A DNA stretch of 64,000 nucleotides, taken from Apium graveolens (taxonomy: Eukaryota > Streptophyta > Magnoliopsida > Apiales > Apiaceae). Below, piece by piece: positions 23,000-34,600 of the stretch. The stretch spans positions 1 through 64,000 of the forward strand of contig NW_027417660.1 of assembly GCF_009905375.1 (NCBI RefSeq), written 5' to 3'. Below the pieces are notes generated by a model. That model had not been told where the DNA came from. It searched no databases and saw only the letters and a list, made by a program, of their open reading frames with translations. How positions within the stretch are numbered: the first letter of the stretch is position 1; every line of letters starts with the position of its first letter. The translations under genes and the position numbers were made by a program.

Positions 23000-23515
23000 A
23001 TTGTTTTTATGTCTAAGAAATTTGTAATACAGCCAAAATCAAATTTGATTATTCTTATACAAGATGTAAATTTTGGATAAGTCAAAATTTACATCTCGAC
23101 GGATGTCCATTATCCGTTGAAAGTTCGTTAAATTTCATTATCTGCTGAAAATCAAATATTTTTCTGGGTACTTTATATCTCGACGGATATCTTTTTTAAA
23201 TCTATATCCGTTGAATTGCTTTAATCATAGCCGTTAATTCTATTCCTTATCCGTCGAATTTACTTATACTATGTAAGTATATGTCGATGGATAATCTCTA
23301 GAATTTCTAAAGTTTATTTCATTTTTAAATGGCTATTTTGGGCAATTTTCATTGGGTACTTTAGTGTATTTTTTAATTTTTACTTCTTTATTTTTGAGAA
23401 AGTATAAAAACCCCCTTTCATTTTTCATTTTACTTTTATCTTTCTCAAAGAAATTTTACTCTCTTTGTCTCCAAAGCAAAAAGCCTTTTCTCTGTAACTA
23501 CTATCAATCACAGCA
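23000..23515 (+). other. Motif-rich spacer between pol and 3' ORF of B
   Basis: This is noncoding. Between 23095 and 23290 it holds about eight copies of CGACGGAT / ATCCGTYGA in both orientations, irregularly spaced. It is followed by T-rich sequence and TATAAAA at about 23404, some 110 bp before the ATG of the 3' ORF. That could be a separate promoter for the ORF, but this is inference. Confidence 0.7.
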
Positions 23516-26076
23516 ATGGCACCTGTAGTCAAAATCATGTCTCAATCTGGATTTGTTTATGAAAAGAACAACTTTGTAGCACTGGTAAACAAAGATATCG
23601 TTGCTTCTGAAGACTATCACAAGATGATGGACTTCATTCGAAGTTACAAACTAAGTTATGTGATGCTTGAATCTCCGGTTATCTACTGCGAAGTTATGGA
23701 GGAGATTTGAACTAATGCAGTGTACAACTCCAAAGATAAGATAATTGCCTTCTCTCTCAAAGGTAATGATCATTGCATTAACTATAATGAAATTCAACAT
23801 GCTTTAAATTACCTGAAAACAACACACTTATTCCACACACAGACACGGACGTTAGCACCATGCTTGTGTCTATGGGTTATTCTCTTAATCCTTCCAAATT
23901 AGGTGAGGTTAGGAGAATGAGCCTTAGAAAAGAGTGGAGTTTTCTATGTTACTCATTTATAAAAGCATTTTCAGAAAAGATTAGCAATTTTGATGCCATT
24001 ACATACTCTATGGTTAACATGCTTTACATGTTTTTAAGTGATAAGTACTTCAATTTCAGTAGTTATGTCATGTATGAACTAGGGTATAAGTTAGGAGACA
24101 TTGAAAAGAGGTCTAAGAACATATACTATGCTAGGTTTATTGTGATGCTAGCAAATCATGTGTCTAAGGACCTCTTGATTGAGAACCCAACAAACAAGCT
24201 TGATTGTTGGTTCTAAGAAAAGAGGGTATTTGCTGATCTTAGCAGGAACAATCTCCACGGTGAGGTACCACTCAACTACTTGCCAATCATGGAGGCACCT
24301 TATGTAAGTGAGGTAAATGTTTCTGTATCTACTATTTCCCAACCTCAAACTTCTTTACAAAATACAGTGGCCATGACATCTGTGATAGTGACCAAATAGA
24401 TGCCTACCCAAGCCACAAAATCCAAAATTTCAAAAACCAAGTCAAAGAAACCCCACTCTAGTTCCTCTCAACAGAAACTAGTTTTAAAAACCACCAAAAC
24501 ACAAGATAGGGAGTGTGAAAGGTGGTGAGAGAGAGGTGAGGGACAGGGTGAACATCAAAGAAAACCTAAGGATAAAATAGTGAGGTTTGTGTAACCCACA
24601 CCAGCCACACTGCAGTCTCTTAACAGACTGTAGTGATTAATAAGGAAATAAGCTCATTACTAGTTGCATCCTCCCAAAAGGATGTGATTATTGAATCAAG
24701 CTCTCAACCAAGAGTACATGCCAAAAGGGGAAGGGACACATACCAACCTCAAACTTATATAAGAAAGAAGAAATCTAAACCTATGGGGGAGTCACAGGGT
24801 GCACACATAGTGCCAGCTGCAGTCCAAGACTCAGTTATTGCACCATCACAAAGTCAGGTTGATGTGGCTCCAATAAATGTGGAGTCACATCCAAAATCTC
24901 TCACAATTGAGACACCTCACACACACAATTATCCCACAAACTCACTGGATGTGGACATGATACACACATCAATTCCTGATTCTCCATCTTTGAAACTCAT
25001 AGAGGAGCCAAAATCCAAAGCAAGTGAGCATCATCTTATAGATGATTTGTTGGCTCACTTTCCATTTCTTTCTGATACTGCTGAGAAATCTATGCATAAT
25101 CTCAAATCAATCACCACAGATTCTACAGTAGTTACAACTCCTAACTCTATCATTTCTACTCTCTCGACAGATGTTACTAATCCGTCGACAAGTGATTGTC
25201 TCTCGATGGATAAGCTTCATAACAATTATCCGTCAAAATTTATAACTACTACTTTGACTAATATCTCTTATCCGTTGAATGTCACTGTACTACTTGAAAT
25301 TTCCATAATTGTTACAAGTGCAAATGACCTAGTAGTTGTTCAATCACTCTTAGGACTGAGAGAATGGAGTAAATTGAGTGAGAGGCTGAGTTGCTCTCAG
25401 GCAAAAGAAGAGGAAAAAAGTGAATTAATGCATGTTATTTCTTCCATCATGGCAAAAGTAAGTGATGGGAGTCCCACCTTAGATGGTAAAGGTGAGGGTG
25501 TGAGGGTGGGAAGCCAAGGGGAGCCCTTGATGCAAGAAAAGAGAGATATTGAGAGAAAATCAGGTACAACAGAATGAGAGGATCCCAGTGTTAGTGAGTT
25601 AAGGGATGTCAATGATGTAGAAAAGGAGCAATTATTTCAGCAAGAATATCAAGTTGTTTTAAATTCTTTCTCCTTTGATACTGAGGCATTTACTCTTCCT
25701 GTTCTAGCATATCAAATTCTAGCTGAACAGGGCAATGAGGATGCTGAGAAGACATTAAACTTGGTGCACACTATAACTTCTATGCTAAGGGCCAAGAATG
25801 CAATCAATTCACTTCCTTCTACAGCTGGTGATGACTTTGACTATCCTTTAGGTGCCTCTGGTGATTCTTTTGGTGATGATTCTCTTGGAGAGGATGCTGA
25901 AGTGGTAGGCAGGAATATAGGGGGAGAAATTGAAACTCCAACTTGGATATTTTCCAAGAATTGAAACTATCCCCATCTCCAATCCACCTTGTTCAAGCCG
26001 TTTCATCGAACTCAAGCTTCCATTCAAGCCACCTATAATCCCAGCACCAAAAGTCTTCTACAGGCCCACTTAGAGT
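23516..26076 (+). pseudogene. 3' accessory ORF of element B, block 1
   Basis: The ATG at 23516 opens MAPVVKIMSQSGFVYEKN, and D begins nearly the same way, which supports this start. It runs to LESPVIYCEVMEEI and a stop at 23708 where the relatives continue. The next block, about 23715-24216, has the words RRMSLRKEWSFLCYSFIK and YMFLSDKYFNFSSYV. A Ser/Thr/Pro/Lys-rich middle follows (24633-25577), with motif units encoded at about 25165-25280. At least four frame breaks are present. The block ends at the insertion point of a copia solo LTR and resumes at 27633. No catalytic motif or membrane segment is recognised. Confidence 0.75.
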
Positions 26077-27632
26077 TGTTAGTGTTTGTGCCCTAGAGAC
26101 AACACTATGATGTTTTAGTTTAAGATATTTGGATTATTAATGTTTATGTTCTATCGATTATTCCCTTTATAATGTATTAATTCTTAATTTACTGCGATAT
26201 AAATGTTAGATTAATAAATGTCATTGAAATATGATATGCAATTATATATCTCTAAGTACATGACTTAGAAATGAGATTATGAGAATAGTATCAATATTCC
26301 TAAAGGTCCCTAGTCGAGTATTATTATTAAGGGACAATAATAATGCATTAAGACTGGTGTGTTTGTTGACTGATAATTACATCTCACTGATCATGGGTAT
26401 AGTGATACTAAAGTAAAAAATACAGGCATATGTAAATGTACATGATGCTGGACAGACCCGATGTGAGATTTTACATGTCTGTTGTGTCATAAGTAATTCT
26501 CACAATGATAGTGATGTAATGGTCCTTAGACCTGAAGTCATTATATTTCTATACGAGAATTAATATACGTTGATTCCAATAAAAGTTATCCTTGACCGGG
26601 TAATGATAAAAGTGGACATTGGGTATATTATGAATTGTATGAGAAGTATGAATGATCTAGATGAGATTTAACCCTCCTATTTTAGGAGTGATATTATTGG
26701 CCTCTTGTGTGAGTTAGACTATGAAATGTGTGGCCACGCTCAAATGTTGATTTGATATGATAGTCTACTCATTAATCAAGAAAACTTGTATTAAACTATG
26801 ATGAGGATGACACATTACATACCTCTAGTTTAATCTATAATATTTGGTTAAAAAGATTATATTACATTGTACATTAGTTCACGAAAGGTTTAATCGATCA
26901 CCGATTTAATTATTATTACTTGGGTAGCAATGATGTATTACTAGATGCCGCTCATTGTTTATGATTTTAAATTAGATTTAAAATTCGTTCCCAGGATAAT
27001 AATAACCTATAGGGTCACACACTAAGAATACTTGAAGGATTATTTAATTTAAATTTGATTTAAATTATAATAAAGTAATTCAAATTATTTATAATATTAA
27101 TTAAGTATGAGTTAATTAATTAGATAAATAATGATATTCGAATTTACTAATATTAATTATGAAATTCAGTTGTTAAATAATTAAGTGTGACTTATTTATT
27201 ATACAAATAGGATTTTGAATTAATAATAACTCCTAATTAGTTAAATGTTATAATTCATTTTTCTACTCTCTATATAATATCTCTTGTGGCTGAATTACGG
27301 GTCAAAGAATTTTACTAAAACCCTAGCCACCAAGAGAGAAGATGGAGAAGGCAAGAAGAAACGAGTTTGTGCTAGTACACATCCAATCCTTGAGTTCAAG
27401 CATTCGTGTGGATACTGATAGAGCGTAGATCGCAAGAGCGGGATGCGTGGTGATTGAACAATATTTGGATCTCCATTATTCCCCTAAATTGTAAAGCTTC
27501 TTAAGGTAAACAATCTGATCTACGAATTAAATATATGTTTTTCACATGGATCCTGCGGTGAGTTTCAAAAATTCTAGTTTTTCAGATTTTTAATTACTGT
27601 TTCCGTTGTGTTTATGTGCTCAAAACCCTTCA
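26077..27632 (+). mobile_element. Solo LTR of another copia-type element (1556 bp)
   Basis: It starts TGTTAGTGTTTGTGCC, ends CAAAACCCTTCA, and is flanked by the 5-bp duplication AGAGT at 26072-26076 and 27633-27637. Joining the flanks restores the 3' ORF frame (LLQAHLE then SLQLHKI words, as in D). It contains no ORF; a TATA-like TATATAATATCTC lies at about 27273. The strand is assigned from that TATA position and is tentative. Lineage not determined. Confidence 0.85.
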
Positions 27633-29344
27633 AGAGTCTCTACAGTTGCACAAGATTTAAGCTCTCCAACATAATCAAACTCTAGATGAACTGAAGTATG
27701 AGATTGAACAAGTCAAGGAGAATCTCTCTAAGAGATTGGATGCCAAACTTCCTGATTATACAATGACAAGCTTATACCAAAATCTCAGGAAGGAACTACA
27801 CTTGAGTTGGAAGGTTGAGTAATGGGGTTCAAGGCTGTGAAAGGTGGAGGACTTAATTGCTCAAATTCTTTCTAATCAAAAAACTCAAACTCAACCACTA
27901 CAACAACTGGTGGCTGCTTAAACTTCCAACCCTGCCTTACTTGATGATAACAAAAAGGGGGAGAAGGATGTAATTGTCCAAGTTAATAAGGGGGAGAAGG
28001 ATGTGCACATTCAAGTCAACAAAGTAATTGTTCCAGCCATTACTTTCTCAAAGCCAACAGTGTTGGACAACATTGGCTTAATCAACCTAGCAGCAGCTGA
28101 ACTCAGGATGAATGAACAAATGAAGAAGATTGATGAGAAAATTGAAAAGGTGTTTGGTACAATTGGAAATCAAGATAAATCTGTAAAGAACTTCACACAA
28201 TTGAGACAAATTCCGATAAGTGAAATGAGGTTAAGATATATGAAAAGAGGTCAAACCTCGGCTAGAAGACATCAAAAGGCCACTGTAATTTTGAAGCCCA
28301 AGAATCATTCATTAAAACACTCAAGCAAAAATCCTTCGGACCTAGTCTATGCAACTCCTCAGCCTGATGAAAATAAGCTGCTTGGTCACTCCATTGCAAA
28401 TCACAAAGATCCAAGAGACTCAGTCTTGAAGAAAAGAATAGAAAAGATCTACAGATATGGCAAATTGATTTGTGTGATGGCTGGACATCCTTAATTTGCA
28501 GAAGCCAAGAGCGAAGAAAAGTTGAGGCTCAAATCTTAGAAAAAATAGGCTGCCTTAGAAGCAAAGAAACAAGCTAAGAAACCTGCCACCAAGTCAAAAA
28601 GTGAAATCCTGCTATCTTAACCCAAACTAAGAAGCTTGAGGAACCAAAGCAGAAATCTGTAAAAAGAATAAGGAAGGAAAGAACCAAAAGGAAGATGGAA
28701 TTTGAAGAAGAAGAGGAAGAACCTAAACCAACTCAGTCTACCACTACAAATCAACCAACTATGCCCACATTGGAGCAAGTTAAAATCAAGGTCCATCCAG
28801 GTTTGAATTTTTATAGTGAGCCAATCAGTCCCAAGGATGAACCAATAGACTGGGAAAGCCTACCTATTCCTGAGCTGAACATCCCAATTCCAACTACTTC
28901 AAGGAGAACAAAGAACAAACCAAGAAAGCCAGTCAAGTATGTCCTATTTCAATCCAAAACCTTATCTAAACCCAAGCCAGCAGTCAATAAAGGAGATCAA
29001 CTCCTTATTTATGACATAAATGAGTTTTCAGACATTAATCTTTACTTGGATGAGTTGGATGAAGTGAGAGTTATTGATGCCCACAAAAGACTCCTAGAAA
29101 AATTATTGTTCAAGTACAAGGGTGAAAAGGAATTTACTTGTCCTCTTCATAGGATTCTCAATGAAAGCTATACTGTCTTAGTAAAAGTATTCTGTGCAAT
29201 CAAAAAAGATTTTGGATTCACCAAGGTGGTCAAAACAGAGATACTTAACAAAATTCAACAAATTCAAAGGAGCTGGAGAGAATCAGGTGCACTACCAAGA
29301 ATCTTAACTATTCTTTATACTGGAAGTAGAGTGCACTTGAAACC
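27633..29344 (+). pseudogene. 3' accessory ORF of element B, block 2
   Basis: It begins with the coiled-coil segment (TLDELKYEIEQVKENLSKRL, about 27675-27740), then the acidic-lysine signature DDNKKGEKD (about 27943-27970), a block open at 28003-28494 (NKVIVPAITFSKPTVLDN, KPDENKLLGHSIANHKDP, LICVMAGHP), a Lys-rich part, and a block at 28695-29344 with KDEPIDWESLPIPELNIP and YDINEFSDINLYLDELDE. It is interrupted at 29344 inside VHLKP by solo LTR F; the last residues are at 43532-43753. Stops at about 28492 and 28540 disable it. Confidence 0.78.
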
Positions 29345-30360
29345 TGTTATTCCAAAACAATCTAACAAAGAATTACAGAAGGGGGGTTGAATATAATTCT
29401 GGTTCTTTTTTTATTTCAAGAACTACTCTATCTCAAATATATAACAGTATTTGATTAAGCGAAAGTGCGGAATGAAAATATTGTGGTAATCAAACACAAA
29501 GTAATTAAACACAAGTATTTAAAAATTTTCTGCTGGATTGAACTTTTCCACTAGAGATATATATAAGATTGAGAACTCCGTGATGCAAGGTTTACACACA
29601 GCCTCTTACAGGTAGATTTACAAGGAAAATAGAAATTCTTCACAGATTCAGTTTTTTCTATTTCTCTTGTTGATTGCTTCATTTACTACTAGCTACTCTT
29701 GGTTTATATATTACCAAGATACAAGTGAATAAGACAAACTAATAAAATGAAATGTGTCTTTTTCTAATCATATGCTTCTTCATTTCTCCATCCAGTATCT
29801 TTGATTATCTTCAAGTAAGCATGGAAATGGAAATGCTTTTTGTTCTCTAAAACCTGTATAAAGGCCGCCACCTTCCATTTGCATATAATCAACCCATGTG
29901 ACTGTCAAGTCACTATCAACTGCAACTTGAATTAGAACATCCGTTGAAACTTCATTGGATCATTCGTTGAAACTGTGTTGGATCATCCGTTGAAACTTCA
30001 TTAGATCATCCGTTGAATGTGACTTGGATAATCTATTGAAACCTTGTAGAATCATCCTTTGAAAGTCTTCCATAGCAGTTAATTCCATTTCACTTATGCA
30101 AAATTACAAGGTATCTAATATATACAATTGGCCAACCTATTTTGCATATCAATCTAGTAGTCAACATGACTTTGGATATCTTACAACTTCTAGATCTCTA
30201 AGGTATTTTAGTATGCAGGAATGTGTTACAAAACTTATTAAGACATAAGCTACTCTCTCAACGAATGTTAGATTAAATCATCTATTGAGAGCTACAAAAC
30301 CACTATATTAAATCTACTAAGGTGTTTTGGTGAACTTATCATCAAGCCTATGACATATTC
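29345..30360 (-). mobile_element. Solo LTR F of the B family, main block
   Basis: A minus-strand LTR whose plus-strand edge TGTTATTCCAAAACAATC is the reverse complement of a B-like LTR end. It is flanked by AAACC at 29340-29344 and, after D is removed, at 43532-43536. Its last six bases (CTAACA, 43526-43531) were separated by insertion of D after TATTC at 30356-30360. Total length is about 1022 bp. It has an inverted motif pair at 30255-30266 and 30280-30291 and a motif array at about 29935-30065. No internal region or second LTR, so it is a solo LTR. Confidence 0.88.
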
Positions 30361-30572
30361 TGTTAGTCCCTAACAATGCAGCAAGAATTACAGAAGGGGG
30401 GTTGAGTGTAATTCTAGTAAACTTTTTCTTGAACTATAAAATGTTCTAACTCAAACTATATATATAAGTGTTTTGATTTGCAAGGTGCGGAATCGCAAGT
30501 TAAATAAATCAAAAACACAAAGTAATAAAAATACAAGTCTTTAAAACTTTCTGGTGGATTTGAAAGTATCCA

Positions 30573-30620
<48 letters not shown>

Positions 30621-31421
30621 TTAAGAACTCTGTGAAGAACAAATTGTCTCACAGTTGCTTTACAAGTGAACAAACAAACTACAGAGAAATTCTTAACAGT
30701 TACAGCTTTTTCTATTTCTCTTCTAAAAGCGTTTGCTTAGTTATTTGTTTCACTAGCTACACTTGGTTTATATATCACCAAGTTTACATGGTAATAAGAC
30801 ATGATAATAAAATAAAACTATCAGGTCAAACTCCATGCTGCTTCACTACTCTATTCCAGCATCTTTGAAAATCTTCTTAACTTGCATGGAAATGGTAATG
30901 CTTCTTTGTTCTTTATTTCCTGTTAAACAGGCTCCCACATTCCTTTTGTAAACACCCAACGCATGTGACTGTCTTGTCACTGTCAACAAATATTTGAATT
31001 GATCATCCGTCGGGTACATACTTGTCATCCGTCCGGTAGCTTTGTTGATCATCCGTCGGGTTGCTTTGTTGATCATCCGTCGGGTAGCTATTTAGCACTT
31101 GACTTCATTTCACTTATGCAGAATTACAAGACAGCTCATATTTACAATTAATCAGCCTATTCTGCATATCTAATAATAGTCAACATGACTCATATGCTAC
31201 TACAGGATCTATACAAATTTGTTCACAGAAATGTGTTACAATACTTATTGTTACATAAGCTACTCACTCGATGGATGTCAAATCATCATCCGTCGGGACT
31301 ATATTGAGTCATCCGTCGGGACTATATTTGATCATCCGTCGAGTGCTACATTTTTTACTAAGTTAAATCTACTAAGGTGTTTTGTTAATGTAATCATCAA
31401 GTTCACAACATATTCCCAACA
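30361..31421 (-). repeat. 3' LTR of element D (1061 bp)
   Basis: The plus-strand start is TGTTAGTCCCTAACAATGC and the plus-strand end is ATTCCCAACA next to the PPT. Motif arrays: cores at 31007, 31029, 31053 and 31077 (spacing 22-24), and a hairpin region with arms 31265-31276 and 31334-31345 enclosing cores at 31290 and 31313. Confidence 0.95.
30575..30616. repeat. (AT)21 microsatellite at TATA region of D 3' LTR
   Basis: A pure AT dinucleotide run of 42 bp. In LTRs of B and C the same position holds a short TATA-box-like ATATATAT, so this is probably an expanded core-promoter TATA region. Confidence 0.9.
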
Positions 31422-31437
31422 ATCTCCCCCAATTTAT
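31422..31437 (-). other. Polypurine tract of element D
   Basis: The minus strand reads ATAAATTGGGGGAGAT directly before the LTR start TGTTGGGAATATG. This is the Sirevirus-type PPT. Confidence 0.93.
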
Positions 31438-31628
31438 GTCTACTGGAATTGTAGCTATAAATTAAGAGAAACTTGATGATAACAAAACACCCTAAAAATA
31501 CAGATTTAAAAGGTAGTAGATAAAACTAAAAAGTGTTGCATTATTTACTGAAAAATTTACAAGAAAAAGTGTACAAAGATTTTCTCACAATCATTTTCAA
31601 GGTGCTCCTCTAGTTTGAGCAAATTGAT

Positions 31629-34600
31629 TTATTTCCTTGATTGTCTGGATTTCTTCCCAAGCCTCATGTTGTTTTCTTCTATCTGATTTTGGAGCTGTCT
31701 GTGGAATTCAAGTTCATCAGATTCTGAAAGATCTAACATTGCTTGCATTTCCAGAAGAGTCTCATTGCTAGAGATGCTCAACCGGTCCTCTAATCTGAAG
31801 AATCTTCTAACTCCCTTATCATCCATGAATTCCATTAGCCAGTAGGGCCTTAGATGCACTCTACTCCCTGTGAAAGGAATAGTTAAAGTCTTTGGGAGTG
31901 CATCTTTGGCTCTAATACTCCTCAGTTCTATAATCTTCTTTAGAACTAACCTTCTAGTTGTCACATTAAATCCAAAGTTCTTTTTGAAGGATGAATAAAC
32001 TTTTATCAGTACAGATTGGCTCTCTTGAAGAATCCTGTGAAGTGGCCATGTTATATCTTTTCCTCCCTTGTACTTAAATACTAACCTTTGAGGTAGAGTC
32101 CTGTAAGCATCAATCCCTCTAAATTCTTCCAGTTCATCTAGATAGAGGTTTAGGTCAGAGAATTCCTTGATGTCACAGATGTACATGATATCTCCCTTAT
32201 TGACCTTGGTTTGAGATTTGGTTAGGGACTTGGATCTGAGAGTTGAGGGCTTCACTTTCTTTACTACTCTGGTCTTTATTTTCTTTGACTTCATGAAACA
32301 AGGTAGATTGAGTTCTGGAATTGGTAGACTATCCCAGCCTATTGGCTCATCCTTTGGAACGATAGGTTCACCATGAAAATTGAATTCTTCATGTGCCACA
32401 GAAGGCATGGATGTTTGAGTTGTTGTAGAAGTAGACTCTTTGGAAAAGTATTATTCCATCTCCTCATCACTGAAATCCAATTTTCTCTTGATTCTTTGCT
32501 TGTACCTTGGTTTTTTTGTCTGTGAAGGTTCATCTTGCACTACTTGATCTTGAGATTCAGCAATTTCAGATGGTTGTTCAGAAATTTGTTGTGTGGGTTT
32601 TACAGCTTACAACTTGGCCAAGATAGCAGCTTGCTCCTTCTTTTATTTGAGCTTTTTAGCATCTAGAGCAGCTTGCTTCTTTTCTTGCTTCAATCTTGCC
32701 TTTTCTTCCCTGTTTACTTCAAAAAATTGAGGGTGTCCAGCCACCACACAAATTTCCTTACCATTTCTGAAAATCTTGGCAATTCTCCTTTTTAGAATTG
32801 AATCTGCAGGATCTTTATAGAATACTATAGACCTGGCCAACAGCTTCTTCTCATCAGGCTTCGGTGTCTCATACCCCGTGTCCAAAGGATTCTTTAGTGA
32901 AGATTTTGGGTAGTTCACATTTGGCTTCATGATTAGATCTGCCTTTGGGGATTTGATGCAGGATGTCTGGCCTCTCTCCAAATAGTTCATGCTCATATCA
33001 TTCACAGAAATTTTCCTGACTTGAGAGTGATGAATGACTGATTTTTCTGGCTTCTTTGCTAGACCAAATTTCTTTTGAATATCCTCATTAATTTTCTCCC
33101 AGTTGATTGTACTAAATTGCTTTTTCCCAGCTGCTCTCAAAGTGGCTGCTACTTCATTTATTAGATCAATGTTGTCTTTAGCTGGTGGCTTTGTGAAAGC
33201 AATTATTGGCACAATTACTTTACTCACTTGAATGTTAAGCACTTTTTGCTCCCCCTCACTTCTAGAATTATCTTTCTCCCCCTTTTTGTTATCAGCAAGT
33301 TGAGTAGCGGAGGAGATCTGTGCAGCCACCAGTGTCTGAAGTAAGTCTGTATGTTGTGCTTTATGGAGATGAATTGCTGTTAGAGAGGCTTCCATTGCTG
33401 TCACTCTTGTATCCAAGGTATCTATCTTTATGGCAAGATCAGAATTATTCCTGAGTTGTCTCGAAATGTGAAGCATTATAGCTTCTGGAAGTTTAGAGTC
33501 CAACCTTTCAGAAATATCCCTTTTCATTTGATCAATATCACCTTTGATAGTGGTGACATCCTGAGTATGTTGAAGACCTTGGATTTGTTGTAGTTGCAGA
33601 GAAGCAAGGTGTGCTTGAAGGAGCTTCTTGGTGCTGGCATTTGTGGTGGTTTGAAGAGCAGAATGTGTCCGATTTATAAGTTGAATCAGGGTTGTCTTGA
33701 AATAGTGTTCATCACACTGCTTTGAAAATGCCCAAGATGGTATACCTGATCTGGAACTAGGGCCTACGTCTCCCCCTATGTCCAATGGCTCCTCTTCACT
33801 ATCTCCACTCTCACCTTTAAAGAATTTTTCTGAACCACCAGTCTCATAATCAACATCACCAGCTGTTAAAGCAAAGTTGTGATGGAATCCTTAGCTCTTT
33901 GCATAGACTGTGTGGTGTGCACCAAATTTAGCATCCTTTCTGCATTGTCATTGCCCTGTCCAGCTAGAAGTTGGTATGCTGGAATAGGGTGAGTAAATGC
34001 CTCAGCATCCAAGGAGGTGGAATCTACAATAGCTTGACTTTGCTGAAATAGTTCCTCCTTGTTAGCATCCTGGACATTTATTAACTCACTTACAATGACA
34101 CCCACCCTTATATCTCCTGTACCTGCATTTCTCTCATTATCTCTCTTTTCTTGCATCAAGGTCTCACCTTGGCTCCCCACCCTCACATCCTCACCTTCAC
34201 CATCTAAGGTGGGACTCCTCACACTCACTTTTGCCAGTCCTGAAGAAGTGGACTGCATTGGATCACTCTTTTCTCTCCTTTTTCCTGGAAGCAACCCAGA
34301 CTCTCACTCAAGTCACTACCTTCCCTCAATCCTAATAGTGATTTCACAATTACTAAGTCATCTGCACTTGTAACTATAGTTAAACTTCGGAGTTGTGTAG
34401 AGACACCCGACGGATGAGAAATATCCATCGGGTTAGTAATTTGACTATCCGACGGATGACTGCTGTTAGGCACATCTGCCGGGATACAATCACTACTCGA
34501 CGGATGAACAATATCCATCGAGTGATTAGAAATAAATGAGTTTGGAGTGGAGACTATTGTGGACTCTGTGCAGATTGATTAAAATTTTGGCCCAGATGTC

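Noticed and set aside
30554..30868. 104-codon ORF (and its relative at 42753-43073)
   Set aside because: Both lie in equivalent LTR positions of D and run through the AT microsatellite; they are LTR sequence.
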